Below, one piece after another: positions 45,510 through 57,277 of a DNA stretch of 64,000 nucleotides; position 1 is the first letter of the stretch; each line of letters starts with the position of its first letter. Position numbers and translations under genes: made by a program. This stretch comes from Splendidivirga corallicola. Lineage in GTDB: Bacteria > Bacteroidota > Bacteroidia > Cytophagales > Cyclobacteriaceae. The notes beneath the pieces are model-generated. The model saw only the letters and a program-made list of their open reading frames with translations, was not told the origin of the DNA and searched no databases. Location of the stretch: contig JAUJEA010000007.1 of assembly GCA_030442035.1 (NCBI GenBank), positions 303,114 to 367,113 on the forward strand. Reading direction: 5' to 3'.

Positions 45510-46646
45510 ATGAAAAATCACTTAATGTCCTACTTAGAATCGTTTACAATATCAAGAGCTATTGCTTTCCTGATGGTCATTGGGTTATTGAGCTCATGCA
45601 CTAGCCAGGACATTTCAGGGGAAAGAAAATATATGCCAGCTGCGAATGGACAGACAGGAGATATTGTTGTAGTCATGGATTCTTTGAAGTGGGCAGGGCC
45701 TGTGGGAGATCTTTTAAGAGATATTTTCACTGCTCCTGTACAAGGGCTGCCACAGGATGAACCTCAATTTAAGCTGCGGCATGTTGATCCAAGAAAGATG
45801 ACCAAGTTAATAAAACAGTCAAGGAATTTAATGTATGTGACCTTGCTGGATGACGAAAGCAGATCAGGGCGTTTGCTTAAAAACAGTTTTCCCAAAGAGG
45901 CTAAACAAAAAATAAAAGATAATCCAAGTCTGTTTATGTTGCCTAGGGATGATGAGTTCGCGAAGGGTCAGAAGTTAATTCACTTATTCGGTGCAACGAA
46001 CCAAACTTTGATTGACAATCTGCAGAAAAATAGAAATCGCTTGCTGACCTATATGCACAACTCCGAAAATGATCGTGTTAAAGAGGAAGTTTATAGTGGT
46101 AAGGAAAAAGTTGCACTTAGCAAAAGAATTTCTGAAAGGCATGAGTTTGCCCTAAGAATACCAGCTACCTATGAACTTGCTGATGAGCAAGAAGATTTTG
46201 TATGGCTCAGAAATCTGGAAACTGAAATTGACAAAAGCGTGTTTGTGTCCTATATCAATTATACTTCTCAGGATGTGTTCGAAGAGGAGAATGTGCTAAA
46301 ATTAAGGGAAAGCATAACAAGTAAATATCTTAGGGATATTGAAAAACCGGAGAAGTATATTACCTACCAACCAATTTTTCCAATAAAAACAGAAAAATTC
46401 ACCTTTAATGGTAATTTTGCGGTGAAAGGTAGAGGCCTTTGGAGAGTAAATGATAACTCACTTGGAGGACCCTATATTTGCTATGTTTTTGTGGATGAGG
46501 CCCTTAACAGACTGTATTATGTTGAAGGTTTTGTGGCCGCTCCCGGGAAGGATAAAAAAGAACTTATAAGAGAACTTGAAATTATCCTCTCTACTTTTAA
46601 AACTAAAGAACAACTGGAAAGTAAAACAGACGACGAGAAAACCTAG
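45510..46646 (+). CDS. DUF4837 family lipoprotein
   Basis: Protein of 378 residues from the ATG at 45510; a TTG at 45498 is also in frame. The lipoprotein signal ends GLLSSC (Cys30). The DUF4837 body starts GQTGDIVVVMDSLKWAGPVG, with VGDLLRDIFTAPVQGLPQDE and the later LALRIPATYE-like and RGLWRVNDNSLGGPYICYVF motifs. Periplasmic or outer-membrane anchored. The function is unknown. It lies 41 bp before maeB. Confidence 0.88.
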   Translation: MKNHLMSYLESFTISRAIAFLMVIGLLSSCTSQDISGERKYMPAANGQTGDIVVVMDSLKWAGPVGDLLRDIFTAPVQGLPQDEPQFKLRHVDPRKMTKLIKQSRNLMYVTLLDDESRSGRLLKNSFPKEAKQKIKDNPSLFMLPRDDEFAKGQKLIHLFGATNQTLIDNLQKNRNRLLTYMHNSENDRVKEEVYSGKEKVALSKRISERHEFALRIPATYELADEQEDFVWLRNLETEIDKSVFVSYINYTSQDVFEEENVLKLRESITSKYLRDIEKPEKYITYQPIFPIKTEKFTFNGNFAVKGRGLWRVNDNSLGGPYICYVFVDEALNRLYYVEGFVAAPGKDKKELIRELEIILSTFKTKEQLESKTDDEKT

Positions 46647-46686
46647 TTGAAGTATTTACCTTGTAAAACACTAACACGCACAACAT

Positions 46687-48966
46687 ATGCCCATTAAGAT
46701 CAGAAAAGAGGATGCCCTCAATTACCATGTCCAAGATCAACCAGGAAAAATAGAAGTTGTACCAACGAAAATGTTAAGCTCCCAAATGGATCTGGCACTT
46801 GCCTATTCACCGGGAGTTGCCGAACCCTGCAAAGAAATTGCAGAGAATGTTGAAGATGTTTATAAATACACTGCAAAAGGCAATTTAGTTGGAGTAATTT
46901 CAAATGGCACTGCCGTATTGGGTTTAGGAAACATTGGTCCTGACGCCTCGAAACCTGTCATGGAAGGAAAAGGAGTATTGTTTAAAAAATTCGCAGGTAT
47001 CGATGTTTTTGACATTGAAATTGATGCAGAGGATCCTGATGAGTTCATCAAGATTGTGAGATCCATGGAACCCACCTTTGGTGGCATTAACCTGGAGGAT
47101 ATCAAAGCACCGGAGAGTTTCAAGATAGAAGAACAGTTGCGTGAGCAAATGAACATACCGATCATGCATGATGATCAGCATGGAACTGCTATTATCTCTG
47201 CTGCTGCTCTTTTGAATGCATTGGTACTGGTAAACAAGAAAATAGAAGACATTCAAATCGTCGTCAATGGCGCTGGGGCTTCAGCTATTGCCTGCACCAA
47301 ATTATACTTATCGCTAGGGGCCAGAAAAGAAAATATTGTGATGTTAGACAGTTCCGGTGTAATAAGAAAAGATCGGGATAAATTAGACGACATCAAAGCA
47401 CAATTTGCGACTGATAAACAGGTCAATACATTGACCGAGGCGTTGGTTGGGGCTGATATGTTCCTGGGGCTTTCGAAGGGTAATGTGGTTGATCAGGATC
47501 AGGTGAGGTCTATGGCGAAAGATCCTATTGTTTTCGCACTGTCTAATCCGGATCCGGAAATACCTTATGAATTGGCGATGAGTTCAAGGGATGATATCAT
47601 CATGGCCACGGGAAGATCGGATCACCCTAATCAGGTAAACAATGTATTGGGATTCCCATATATATTCCGGGGTGCCCTTGACGTTAGGGCTACCGCTATC
47701 AATGAAGAGATGAAGCTGGCGGCAGTCCGATCTTTGGCTGAGTTGGCCAGAGAACCTGTACCGGAAATGGTTAACAAAGCTTATGGTGTTGAAAAAATCA
47801 TCTTTGGAAAGGATTATTTAATCCCGAAACCACTGGATCCCAGACTGATCACAACCATTTCTCCTGCGGTTGCCAAAGCAGCTATGGATTCCGGTGTTGC
47901 CAAAGCGCATATTACGGATTGGGGGCAGTATCATATAGACCTGCAAAAAAGAATTGGTATAGATCAAAAGTTGATCTCCAGAATCATCAGCAGAGCGAAA
48001 AAAGATCCTAAGAAGGTTGTCTTTGCGGAAGCAGATAATAAGAAAATATTAAAAGCAGCTCAAATTGTTCAGGATGAAAAAATTGCCATTCCGATCTTAT
48101 TAGGTGATAGAAGAAGGATTGACAGCCTGATTAAAGAAAATAATCTTGAGCTAAATGAAAGTATTATCATTGATCCTTTTGAGGAAAGTGAAAAAATTGA
48201 AAAATTTGGCAAGCTGCTTTATGAACGCCGACAGAGAAAGGGCGTCAATTTTTATGAAGGCAAAAAATTAATGCGCGAAAGGAACTACTTTGGTGCCATG
48301 ATGGTGGAAACTGGTGAAGCTGATGCCCTGATCTCGGGTCTAACCAAAGATTATCCGAAAACGCTACTACCATTTTTACAGGTGATAGGAGCTGAGAAAG
48401 GCGTCAAAAAGGTAGCAGGTATGTACATTATCACAACAAAAAAGGGTAATTTCTTCTTTGCTGATACTACTGTAAACGTCAATCCCAATTCAGAGGAATT
48501 GGTAGATATTATTGGACAAACTGCAAGAGGAGTAAGATTTTTTGATGTGGAACCCAGAATTGCTGTTTTATCTTATTCGAATTTTGGTTCGGCGAAAGGA
48601 GAGCTACCACAAAAAACGCGCATCGCAACGCAAATAGCAAAAGAAAAATATCCGGATTTGATCATAGAAGGCGATATTCAGGCCAATGTGGCGCTGAGTA
48701 CAGCGCTTCAAAGAGAAAATTATCCATTTAGTGAATTATCTAAAGATGGTGCCAACACACTCGTTTTTCCGGATTTGGCTTCCGGAAACATCGCATATAA
48801 ATTATTAATGGAAATTGGTGGCGCTGAGGCCATTGGCCCGATACTACTTGGTTTGAACAAACCCGTGCATGTATTACAACTTGGAAGTTCCATCCGTGAA
48901 ATCGTTAATATGGTAGCAATAGCTGTAGTTGATGCACAACACCTGGAAAAGAAACTTCAACAATGA
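46687..48966 (+). CDS. maeB: NADP-dependent malic enzyme with phosphotransacetylase-like domain
   Basis: Protein of 759 residues. The malic-enzyme part (about 1-430) has [43 protein letters not shown] and [20 protein letters not shown]. The C-terminal part (about 435-759) is phosphotransacetylase-like, probably regulatory (acetyl-CoA sensing). It decarboxylates malate to pyruvate making NADPH. It overlaps ruvA by 4 bp (ATGA). Confidence 0.95.
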   Translation: MPIKIRKEDALNYHVQDQPGKIEVVPTKMLSSQMDLALAYSPGVAEPCKEIAENVEDVYKYTAKGNLVGVISNGTAVLGLGNIGPDASKPVMEGKGVLFKKFAGIDVFDIEIDAEDPDEFIKIVRSMEPTFGGINLEDIKAPESFKIEEQLREQMNIPIMHDDQHGTAIISAAALLNALVLVNKKIEDIQIVVNGAGASAIACTKLYLSLGARKENIVMLDSSGVIRKDRDKLDDIKAQFATDKQVNTLTEALVGADMFLGLSKGNVVDQDQVRSMAKDPIVFALSNPDPEIPYELAMSSRDDIIMATGRSDHPNQVNNVLGFPYIFRGALDVRATAINEEMKLAAVRSLAELAREPVPEMVNKAYGVEKIIFGKDYLIPKPLDPRLITTISPAVAKAAMDSGVAKAHITDWGQYHIDLQKRIGIDQKLISRIISRAKKDPKKVVFAEADNKKILKAAQIVQDEKIAIPILLGDRRRIDSLIKENNLELNESIIIDPFEESEKIEKFGKLLYERRQRKGVNFYEGKKLMRERNYFGAMMVETGEADALISGLTKDYPKTLLPFLQVIGAEKGVKKVAGMYIITTKKGNFFFADTTVNVNPNSEELVDIIGQTARGVRFFDVEPRIAVLSYSNFGSAKGELPQKTRIATQIAKEKYPDLIIEGDIQANVALSTALQRENYPFSELSKDGANTLVFPDLASGNIAYKLLMEIGGAEAIGPILLGLNKPVHVLQLGSSIREIVNMVAIAVVDAQHLEKKLQQ

Positions 48967-49553
48967 TCGCTTATATAGAAGGTCCAATAACTTTTAAGGA
49001 TCCTACCTATGTAGTAGTAGATGTCGGAGGGATTGGCTACGAGGTAAAAATTTCTCTCAGTACTTATTCAAATCTGAAAGATAGTTCTTCCACGCGTTTA
49101 CATACACATTTACACATCAAGGAAGATGCTCATACTTTGTATGGTTTCAGCGATATAAAAGAGAAGAAACTTTTTTTACATCTGATATCCATTTCTGGTG
49201 TTGGACCAAGTACTGGCTTGATGATTCTCTCATCCCTATCGGCTCAAGAAATAAAACAAGCTATTGTTTATGAGGATGTTAACACGATCCAGAAAGTAAA
49301 AGGGGTAGGTGCTAAAACAGCTCAAAGAATTATTTTAGAGTTAAAAGATAAAATGAAAAAAGAGTTGGGTGATGAAAATGTCAATTTAGCACCAAAATCA
49401 CACAATACGGTGCGTGAAGAGGCGTTAACAGCACTAATAACATTAGGCATAAACAAAGCGGCTGCTGAGAAAAGTGTGGAACGAATTTTGAAAAATTCAT
49501 CCGAACAGATTAGCTTGGAAGAATTAATAAAACTTGCACTTAAGTCAGCGTAG
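48963..49553 (+). CDS. ruvA: Holliday junction branch-migration protein RuvA
   Basis: Protein of 196 residues. The OB domain starts [20 protein letters not shown], the two helix-hairpin-helix motifs are [18 protein letters not shown] and [20 protein letters not shown], and the C-terminal RuvB-binding domain is present. It overlaps the end of maeB by 4 bp and lies 19 bp before sprA. The ruvA-sprA pairing is conserved in Bacteroidota. Confidence 0.97.
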   Translation: MIAYIEGPITFKDPTYVVVDVGGIGYEVKISLSTYSNLKDSSSTRLHTHLHIKEDAHTLYGFSDIKEKKLFLHLISISGVGPSTGLMILSSLSAQEIKQAIVYEDVNTIQKVKGVGAKTAQRIILELKDKMKKELGDENVNLAPKSHNTVREEALTALITLGINKAAAEKSVERILKNSSEQISLEELIKLALKSA

Positions 49554-49572
49554 TTAAAAAATTTTTAACGTT

Positions 49573-52500
49573 TTGGTTCTAAGTAAATTAAACAATTATT
49601 TCTTGTTTTTTATGGGCTCACTTTTGATTGTGAGTACATGGTTTTCTAGTGGGCACGCCCGATTGGCCAACGAAAACACAAATTTTTTATTAGCAATTCT
49701 TTCTGACACTACGGGAAATGACTCAACAAGGTTAGATTCCTTAAGACAAGACTCACTTAGAAGGGTAAATGATTCGTTAAGAAACAGGCCGTATCAACCA
49801 TCAAGACAACCCACCTTTCAACCGGATGATAGATTTGGTGATCCATTTTCCAGTCAGAATAGCGAATCTCCATTACTGCTTAAAGACCCTACAAGTTTGA
49901 AAATGGATGCTGAGATTGATACAGGAATGAATTATACCATTTATGAAAAAATCGGTGACATCAATTTCAGGCCAACTACTAGTATGACTTTTGAAGAATT
50001 CTCCAAATACAAAGAGCGCCAGATGTTGCGGGATTACTGGAAATCTCGCTCATTGGGTTTGGATGGAGAAAGTGCTATTAGCGGAAGAAGTCTCATCCCA
50101 CCGATTTATATAAGTCCTGTCTTTGATAAGATCTTTGGAGGAAGCCGTGTGGATATTGTTCCGAGTGGATTTGTAACACTGGATTTTGGGTCCAGATTTG
50201 AAAGAATTTTCAATCCATCAATCCCGGTCAGGCAGCAAAGGAATATAACCCCCCTTGAATTTGATCAACAGATCACCATGAACGTAACGGGTTCTATTGG
50301 GGACAAAATGAAGGTTACCACCAATTTTGATAATAACAACTCATTCGATTTCGAAAATAATTTTAAAGTAGAATATACCGGGTATGAGGAAGATATCATC
50401 AAAAAAATTGAAATTGGAAATGTTAGCCTTCCTTTGAATAATAGTCTGATGACCGGTTCTCAAAATCTCTTTGGTTTAAAAACACAGCTACAATTTGGGA
50501 AAGTATTTGTAACCGCAGTTGCTTCAACACAAAGGGGGAAAAGTGATGTTATAGAAATCAATGGTGGTGCAAATGGTGGTCAATCAAGACAGTTTGAGAT
50601 AAGGGGATCAAATTACGATGAAAACCGGCATTTTTTTCTTGGACATTTCTTTCGGGATAACTATGAAAGATGGCTACAAGGCATCCCCCAAATTACATCA
50701 GGTGTTCAAATAAAGCGCGTTGAGGTATATGCCTTATCGAGAAACGGTGATACCGAAACACTAAGAAATTTTGCTGCTTTCATGGATCTTGGAGAGGGTC
50801 GTAGAATATACAACACAACCAATGTGCTTCCAAATGATCCAAATTCTCCGACCAGTAATGATGCGAATAATCTGTTCCAGGATCTTCGTGCAGAACCAGG
50901 GACAAGGGATAGAGATCAGGTTTCTGATGTTTTACAAAATCAGTTTGGTATGGTTGACGCAACAGATTTTGTTGTTGTAACCAGCGCCAGAAAACTTGAT
51001 GAAAGAGAATATTCATTTCACCCCCAACTAGGATATATATCCTTGTTCAGGAAGTTACAAAATGATGAAGTATTGGCTGTCTCATTTGAATTTACTTTTA
51101 ATGGTCGGGTTTACAGAGTCGGAGAACTTTCCGAAGATTACTCAAGCAGACCGGATGATGATATTATCTTCCTGAAAATGCTAAGACCCAACAAAATTCA
51201 ACCAAGAGATCAAACAGGAAAAATTGTTCCTACATGGGACCTTATGATGAAAAACATCTACAATCTTAATGCAAGTCAGATTGAAAAAGATGGTTTTCAG
51301 CTAAGGATCATTTATCGTGATGACCAGACAGGCATTGATAATCCTAGCTTGCATGAAGGGGAAAGGACTAAAGATGTCCCACTGGTTGAAATCATGAACC
51401 TGGACCGGTTGAATCAGCAGGGAGACCCGCAACCGGATGGCAATTTTGATTTTGTACCGCAAATCACCATTGACCCGGATCAGGGTAATATTATATTTCC
51501 TGTTCTGGAACCTTTTGGTGATCATTTGCGATCTTTCTTCCGGGATGATCCAAATGAACAAAATCTTATTAGCCGATTTGTCTATGATACGCTATACGCT
51601 ACCACTCGGGCGGATGCTGAACTGGTGGCGCTTTTAAACAAATACTACCTTGTAGGTCAACTGCAAGCTGGATCGGCCAGCGAAATTATATTGCCCGGAA
51701 TCAATATTGCTCAGAATTCAGTTCGGGTCACAGCGGGGAATACACCTTTGACTGAGGGTGTTGATTATAATGTTGATTACAGTTTTGGAAGGGTTACGAT
51801 CATCAATGAAAGTGTTTTAAATTCAGGAAGACCGATAAGAATTACCTATGAAAAGTCTGACCTATTTAATTTTCAAACCAGAAGTTTGTTTGGTGCGCGC
51901 TTCGATTATAAACTAAGCGATGATATAAATTTTGGGGCTACGGTACTTCACTTAAATGAAAGACCACTGATTTCCAGAGTAAATATTGGCGATGAACCAG
52001 TTAGAAATACAAAATTGGGATTTGATGTCAACTATAAAAGTGATTCGCGTTTTCTGACAAAGATGGTTGATGCAATCCCATTGATTCAAACAAAGGAAAA
52101 ATCAACCGTAACATTCAATGGAGAATTTGCGCAATTGATCCCGGGAACTTCCAATAAGGTAAGAAATGAGGGGACTTCTTATATAGATGATTTTGAATCA
52201 GCGATCACCCCATTCACATTGGGAGGTAATATTACCAGTTGGAAATTAGCAAGTACACCGATTGTGGAGGATCGACGATTTGATAATCGGGCTAGTGTGG
52301 ATGATTTAACCTTTGGTTATAGAAGGGCAAAACTGTCATGGTTTGTGATAGACAATATATTCTATCGCCAAAACGGCCAAAATGTACCCGGAAACATTGA
52401 AGATGAGGACAGGGCGAACAATTACGTCCGTGCAATACAACCACAGGAAATTTTCACGCAACAAGATGAAACAGTAGTAAATACGAACCTGCCGGTTTTT

Positions 52501-55500
52501 AATATAGCTTATTTCCCCAGTGAAAGAGGACCATACAATTATAACCCTTCACTTCTATCGGATGGACGTCTTCCATCCCCTGAATCAAACTGGGGAGGTA
52601 TCACCAGGGCCATAACCTCTGAGGTTGATTTTGATAAATCTAACATTGAGTTTATTGAGTTCTGGTTGATGGACCCTTTTATTTCCGGTGAGAACGGACG
52701 CGTATTGGATGGATTGGAAAATACCAATAATACAACAGGTGGTGATTTGATTTTTAACCTTGGAAGTATTTCCGAAGATATCATCAGGGACAGGCGGCAT
52801 GGATTTGAAAACGGTTTGCCGGCTGATGGCAGTAACAATAATGTAGAAGAAAAGAATTGGGGCCGTGTCACCTCGGAACAATTTTTGACTAATGCATTTG
52901 ACAATAGTGCCGGATCCAGAGTAAATCAGGATGTTGGCCTTGACGGCTTGAGAAGCGAAGATGAGCTGACTTATTCCCCTTACAATGATTTATTCCTAAA
53001 TCAACTTTCAAGTGCTGCCAGAGATGCAGTGGTAGCAGATCCTTCAGCGGACGATTTTCAGTATTACCTAGGCTCCGACCTCGATGATCGTAATGCAAAA
53101 ATTCTGGAAAGGTATAAGAATTTTAATGGACTGGAGAACAACACACCTGTTGTACAAAGCAGTAACCAAAGCTTTGTTCCTTCCGGAAGTAATTTTCCGG
53201 ATAACGAAGATCTAAACAGGGACAATACCATTTCTGATCTGGAGGAATACTTTGAGTACCGGATCAATCTAAGACCCGGTGAACTGGAAGTAGGAAAAAA
53301 TAACATTGTTGATCAGGTCACTAATACCAATAATTCCAACGGACAACAGACCAATTGGTATCTTTTCAGAATTCCAATCCGTCAACCGGATGGTGTTCAG
53401 GGTGGTATTAATGGTTTTAAATCTATCAGATTTTTAAGAACCTATCTAACGGGATGGAGACAACCAGTGGTACTAAGAATGGCTAAATTCCAGTTGGTTG
53501 GTAGTCAATGGAGAAGAGTTACTGACAACCTAAATGAACCTGGTTTTACCACCATCAATGAATCAGATGAGACAGAGTTCAACGTATCTGTTGTGAATAT
53601 TGAGGAAAATGGTCAGGGAACTTCAGGAACACCCTATGTCGTGCCGCCTGGTTTCCAAAGAGATAGAGACAATACCTCAGCGATTCAAAGAAGGTTAAAT
53701 GAGCAGTCATTAAAATTAAGCGTCAATAATTTGCAGGACGAAGATGCCAGAGCTGTATATAAGCTGACAAATCTTGATCTGGTCAATTATGGAAGATTGA
53801 AAATGTTGATTCATGCTGAAAGTGATGATGCTTTGGATGGTGAGGTGACAGCTTTCATCAGGCTTGGTTCAGATCAAACTCAAAATTATTATGAGGTTGA
53901 ACTCCCGTTAAAAATGACTCCTCCGGGGACCACTGATCCCAATGAAATATGGCCAACGGAAAATGAATTTGATATTGACTTGAATGAGCTTTTTGCAGTT
54001 AAATCAGCAAGAAACCGAGCCAATCATGATGATCAAACTCCCTATCCACCGGTTCAGGAGCCGTTGGAGATTGGAAAACACCGGATTTTAATTTTAGGTA
54101 GTAAACCGGATTTGAGTTCGGTCAATGTCATTATGATCGGTATCCGAAACCCAAAGAGCCCTGACAAAGCACCCAAATCAGTATGTATCTGGGCGAATGA
54201 ACTTAGGGTAGCAGATTTTGATCAAAAATCGGGTTGGGCGGCTAACGCACGCTTGAACCTCCAGTTAGCAGATTTTGCCAATGTTACAGCCAATACCAGG
54301 TATTCCTCCGTTGGATTTGGTGGTATTCAGCAAAGGATCTCCGAACGATCGAGGGAGGAATCAATTGATCTTGACCTGACTGCCAATGTGAAATTAGATA
54401 AGTTTTTGCCAGAGAGTTTCGGGCTTAATATTCCAATGTATGTAGGCTATCAGCGTACAAGGATCAAACCTTTTTTTGATCCCCAGGATCCCGACATCCC
54501 GCTGGAAGCTTCATTGCTTTCCATTGAAAACAGTGAAGCACGACAGAAATATGAAGACCAGGTCATTGATAATACGGTCAGAAAGAGTTTGAATTTCACT
54601 AACGTAAAAAAGAACAAGCCTCAGGGTGATTCTAAAAGCAGGTTATATGATATTTCAAATTTATCTTTTACTTATGCCTATAGTGAGTTAAAGAGGAGCA
54701 ACCATCAGATTGATACTTATGAAGAGGTACGGCATAATGGTTCTATAAACTACAATTATACAGCACCTGAAACGAGTGTTGAGCCCTTTAAAAACTCTAA
54801 ACTGTTCAGCTCTCCATACCTTCAATTAATAAAAGATTTTAATTTTTCCCTGATGCCTAGTAATATTTCATTCCGGGCAGATTTGGATAGAAGATTTGTC
54901 AAAACACAATACAGGAACTCTCAAAGAACCACTGTGGGCATTGCTCCCAATTTCGAGAAGTTCTTTACTTTTAAAAGATTCTATAATTTGAGATGGAACC
55001 TAACCAAAGGACTCTCACTTGACTATACTGCCAATGCCAATGCCATTGTAGATGAGCCGGAAGGCGAATTGGATACGGAAGCAGAGAAACAAGAGGTTTG
55101 GGAAAACCTGAAGAATTTTGGTAGAATGAAATCCTTTAATCAGGACATCTCACTTAACTACAAGCTTCCACTTGACAAAATTCCTTTTACTAATTGGGTC
55201 CGTGCAGATGCACGTTATAGCGTGGGATATGATTGGACGGCAGGTTCATTAGATCAATTGGAAGATTTTGGAAATGCCATAGAAAATAATCGTCAAATCA
55301 ATTTCACCGGGAGATTCGATCTAGTTAGCCTTTATAACAAAGTGAAGATTCTTAAAGAGATTAACACGCCACCCAGAAGGCAAGCCACAAGATCAAGGCA
55401 AAGAGAAACTAACAACCAGGATGAGCAAGAGGAAGAAGAAAAGAAACCTGAGAATAAGGCAGCTAAAGGGTTTCTGAGATTCCTGATGTCAGTACGATCT

Positions 55501-56823
55501 ATTGATTTTACTTATAATAAAGGAGAAGGGACTTTTCTTCCGGGATTCAGGCCAAGCATTTTCCTATTTGGGCTGGACACAGGGTTCAACGCGCCAGGCA
55601 TACCTTTCATTTTAGGAAGTCAAAGTACTTCAATCAAAGACAAGGCTGTTGAAAACGAGTGGTTGGTCCGAAATGCTAATTTTACAGTACCTTTTGCCCA
55701 ATCCAATACTTTAGATCTTAATTTAAGTGCTATTGTTGAGCCAATCAAAGATCTTCGAATTACGATCAAAGCGAGGAAACAGAAGTCCAACACCTTCCAG
55801 GAATTGTTCAGAATAAGAGATTCGACTTCTACAGAATTCGAAAGCCTTGATCCTTCAAGAGGAGGAAGCTATAGTATATCCTTTTTATCATTTAAAACAG
55901 CTTTCAAAAAGGATGATGATCAGAATATATCCTCGGTTTTCCAAGATTTTGAGTCGTTTAGAGAAATTATTAGAAGCAGGTTGTCAGAAGCCAATGGTAA
56001 TACGGGAACATACGCTTTAAATTCTCAAGACGTATTGATACCGGCATTCATTGCTGCCTACACCGGAAAAAACCCTCAGGATGTAGATCTGAGCCCATTC
56101 CCTAGAACACCATTGCCTAACTGGACGATTAATTATTCCGGGCTTTCAAAATTACCGGCTCTTAAAGATATCTTCAGATCGGTTACAATAAGTCATACAT
56201 ACAACTCATCCTATGATGTGAGAAACTATGCCAGCTCGAACAGGAGCAGTGTGATTCCTTTGCAAGAAAGAATCGAAGATTATCCCCTTGCCTCATCCAC
56301 TAATGACGATGGAAACTTTATTCCTGTCTTCGTTTTGAACCAGGTGGTGATCTCAGAAAGTTTTTCTCCCTTGATAGGAATCAACTTGAGCACTAAGAAG
56401 AGAATGAACATTAACGTCGAGTACAAAAAAGAAAGAAATCTGGCACTTAATCTTTCCAACGCTCAGGTAACAGAGCTTCAAAGGAGTGATTTTGTGATAT
56501 CATTTGGGTATACAAAGGCTAACTTTAAATTACCTTTTAAAGTGCAAGGACAAACCGTGGCACTTAAGAATGATCTTTCTATGAAGATGCAACTATCTTT
56601 AGGAGATAATAAAACAGTCCAAAGAAAATTGGAAGATACTCAGACGGTCACAAATGGAACAAAGAGCTTTCAGTTAAGGCCGACTATTGATTATGTAGTG
56701 AATGATAAGCTTAGTGTACAGATCTATTTTGAAAGGAATGTGAACGATCCCAGAATATCGGCAAGCTTCAAAAGAGCTACCACTGCATTTGGAACACGCA
56801 TAAGATTTAGTTTATCCCAATAA
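49573..56823 (+). CDS. sprA: SprA, outer-membrane translocon of the type IX secretion system
   Basis: Protein of 2416 residues if the TTG at 49573 is used; the next ATG (residue 15) would cut into the signal sequence. The signal sequence is MGSLLIVSTWFSSGHA-like near residues 15-30. The length, the pattern of aromatic and hydrophobic strands over its whole length, and motifs such as FDQQITMNVTGSIGDKMKVT and TNFDNNNSFDFENNFKVEYT match SprA, whose 36-strand barrel passes type IX cargo across the outer membrane. It follows ruvA and precedes gcvH and vanZ. Other type IX genes are not in the window. Confidence 0.95.
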   Translation: MVLSKLNNYFLFFMGSLLIVSTWFSSGHARLANENTNFLLAILSDTTGNDSTRLDSLRQDSLRRVNDSLRNRPYQPSRQPTFQPDDRFGDPFSSQNSESPLLLKDPTSLKMDAEIDTGMNYTIYEKIGDINFRPTTSMTFEEFSKYKERQMLRDYWKSRSLGLDGESAISGRSLIPPIYISPVFDKIFGGSRVDIVPSGFVTLDFGSRFERIFNPSIPVRQQRNITPLEFDQQITMNVTGSIGDKMKVTTNFDNNNSFDFENNFKVEYTGYEEDIIKKIEIGNVSLPLNNSLMTGSQNLFGLKTQLQFGKVFVTAVASTQRGKSDVIEINGGANGGQSRQFEIRGSNYDENRHFFLGHFFRDNYERWLQGIPQITSGVQIKRVEVYALSRNGDTETLRNFAAFMDLGEGRRIYNTTNVLPNDPNSPTSNDANNLFQDLRAEPGTRDRDQVSDVLQNQFGMVDATDFVVVTSARKLDEREYSFHPQLGYISLFRKLQNDEVLAVSFEFTFNGRVYRVGELSEDYSSRPDDDIIFLKMLRPNKIQPRDQTGKIVPTWDLMMKNIYNLNASQIEKDGFQLRIIYRDDQTGIDNPSLHEGERTKDVPLVEIMNLDRLNQQGDPQPDGNFDFVPQITIDPDQGNIIFPVLEPFGDHLRSFFRDDPNEQNLISRFVYDTLYATTRADAELVALLNKYYLVGQLQAGSASEIILPGINIAQNSVRVTAGNTPLTEGVDYNVDYSFGRVTIINESVLNSGRPIRITYEKSDLFNFQTRSLFGARFDYKLSDDINFGATVLHLNERPLISRVNIGDEPVRNTKLGFDVNYKSDSRFLTKMVDAIPLIQTKEKSTVTFNGEFAQLIPGTSNKVRNEGTSYIDDFESAITPFTLGGNITSWKLASTPIVEDRRFDNRASVDDLTFGYRRAKLSWFVIDNIFYRQNGQNVPGNIEDEDRANNYVRAIQPQEIFTQQDETVVNTNLPVFNIAYFPSERGPYNYNPSLLSDGRLPSPESNWGGITRAITSEVDFDKSNIEFIEFWLMDPFISGENGRVLDGLENTNNTTGGDLIFNLGSISEDIIRDRRHGFENGLPADGSNNNVEEKNWGRVTSEQFLTNAFDNSAGSRVNQDVGLDGLRSEDELTYSPYNDLFLNQLSSAARDAVVADPSADDFQYYLGSDLDDRNAKILERYKNFNGLENNTPVVQSSNQSFVPSGSNFPDNEDLNRDNTISDLEEYFEYRINLRPGELEVGKNNIVDQVTNTNNSNGQQTNWYLFRIPIRQPDGVQGGINGFKSIRFLRTYLTGWRQPVVLRMAKFQLVGSQWRRVTDNLNEPGFTTINESDETEFNVSVVNIEENGQGTSGTPYVVPPGFQRDRDNTSAIQRRLNEQSLKLSVNNLQDEDARAVYKLTNLDLVNYGRLKMLIHAESDDALDGEVTAFIRLGSDQTQNYYEVELPLKMTPPGTTDPNEIWPTENEFDIDLNELFAVKSARNRANHDDQTPYPPVQEPLEIGKHRILILGSKPDLSSVNVIMIGIRNPKSPDKAPKSVCIWANELRVADFDQKSGWAANARLNLQLADFANVTANTRYSSVGFGGIQQRISERSREESIDLDLTANVKLDKFLPESFGLNIPMYVGYQRTRIKPFFDPQDPDIPLEASLLSIENSEARQKYEDQVIDNTVRKSLNFTNVKKNKPQGDSKSRLYDISNLSFTYAYSELKRSNHQIDTYEEVRHNGSINYNYTAPETSVEPFKNSKLFSSPYLQLIKDFNFSLMPSNISFRADLDRRFVKTQYRNSQRTTVGIAPNFEKFFTFKRFYNLRWNLTKGLSLDYTANANAIVDEPEGELDTEAEKQEVWENLKNFGRMKSFNQDISLNYKLPLDKIPFTNWVRADARYSVGYDWTAGSLDQLEDFGNAIENNRQINFTGRFDLVSLYNKVKILKEINTPPRRQATRSRQRETNNQDEQEEEEKKPENKAAKGFLRFLMSVRSIDFTYNKGEGTFLPGFRPSIFLFGLDTGFNAPGIPFILGSQSTSIKDKAVENEWLVRNANFTVPFAQSNTLDLNLSAIVEPIKDLRITIKARKQKSNTFQELFRIRDSTSTEFESLDPSRGGSYSISFLSFKTAFKKDDDQNISSVFQDFESFREIIRSRLSEANGNTGTYALNSQDVLIPAFIAAYTGKNPQDVDLSPFPRTPLPNWTINYSGLSKLPALKDIFRSVTISHTYNSSYDVRNYASSNRSSVIPLQERIEDYPLASSTNDDGNFIPVFVLNQVVISESFSPLIGINLSTKKRMNINVEYKKERNLALNLSNAQVTELQRSDFVISFGYTKANFKLPFKVQGQTVALKNDLSMKMQLSLGDNKTVQRKLEDTQTVTNGTKSFQLRPTIDYVVNDKLSVQIYFERNVNDPRISASFKRATTAFGTRIRFSLSQ

Positions 56824-56827
56824 TATT

Positions 56828-56856
56828 TTTGCATTTCAAAAAAGAATGTATTTTTG
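56828..56856 (+). promoter_or_regulatory. promoter candidate for gcvH
   Basis: TTTG (56828-56831), 17 bp, then TATTTTTG (56849-56856). The spacing is 2 bp shorter than the consensus 19. It lies 18 bp before the ATG at 56875 and supports that start over a TTG at 56854. Confidence 0.4.
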
Positions 56857-56874
56857 GGACTAAAATTTTACACC

Positions 56875-57258
56875 ATGAATTTTCCAGAGGAATTAAAGTA
56901 CACAAAAGATCACGAATGGGTTCGTGTGGAAGGTGATATAGCCTATATCGGTATCACCGAATTCGCCCAAAGAGAATTAGGGGATATTGTCTATGTTGAA
57001 ATTGATACTGAAGGAGAGGAAATCGATCAGGAGGAAGTATTCGGCACTGTGGAAGCAGTGAAAACTGTGTCGGATCTGTTTATGCCATTGTCCGGTGAAA
57101 TACTTGAGGTGAATGGAGATTTGGAAGGAGAGCCCGAAATTATTAATGCTGATCCTTATGGAAAGGGTTGGATGATTAAAGTTCGTATGACCGACACTGA
57201 TCAAGTAGCTGGTCTTTTGTCCGCTGGAGATTACCAGGGATTAGTCGAAGCACAATAG
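56875..57258 (+). CDS. gcvH: glycine cleavage system H protein
   Basis: Protein of 127 residues from the ATG at 56875; an upstream TTG at 56854 adds seven residues not found in the family. Lys63 in [20 protein letters not shown] is the lipoylation site. [20 protein letters not shown] precedes it. H protein shuttles the methylamine group between GcvP, GcvT and GcvL. LipA at 19 kb probably modifies it. The gene follows sprA and precedes vanZ by 19 bp. Confidence 0.97.
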   Translation: MNFPEELKYTKDHEWVRVEGDIAYIGITEFAQRELGDIVYVEIDTEGEEIDQEEVFGTVEAVKTVSDLFMPLSGEILEVNGDLEGEPEIINADPYGKGWMIKVRMTDTDQVAGLLSAGDYQGLVEAQ

Positions 57259-57277
57259 AACTATATATTGTTGGGGA

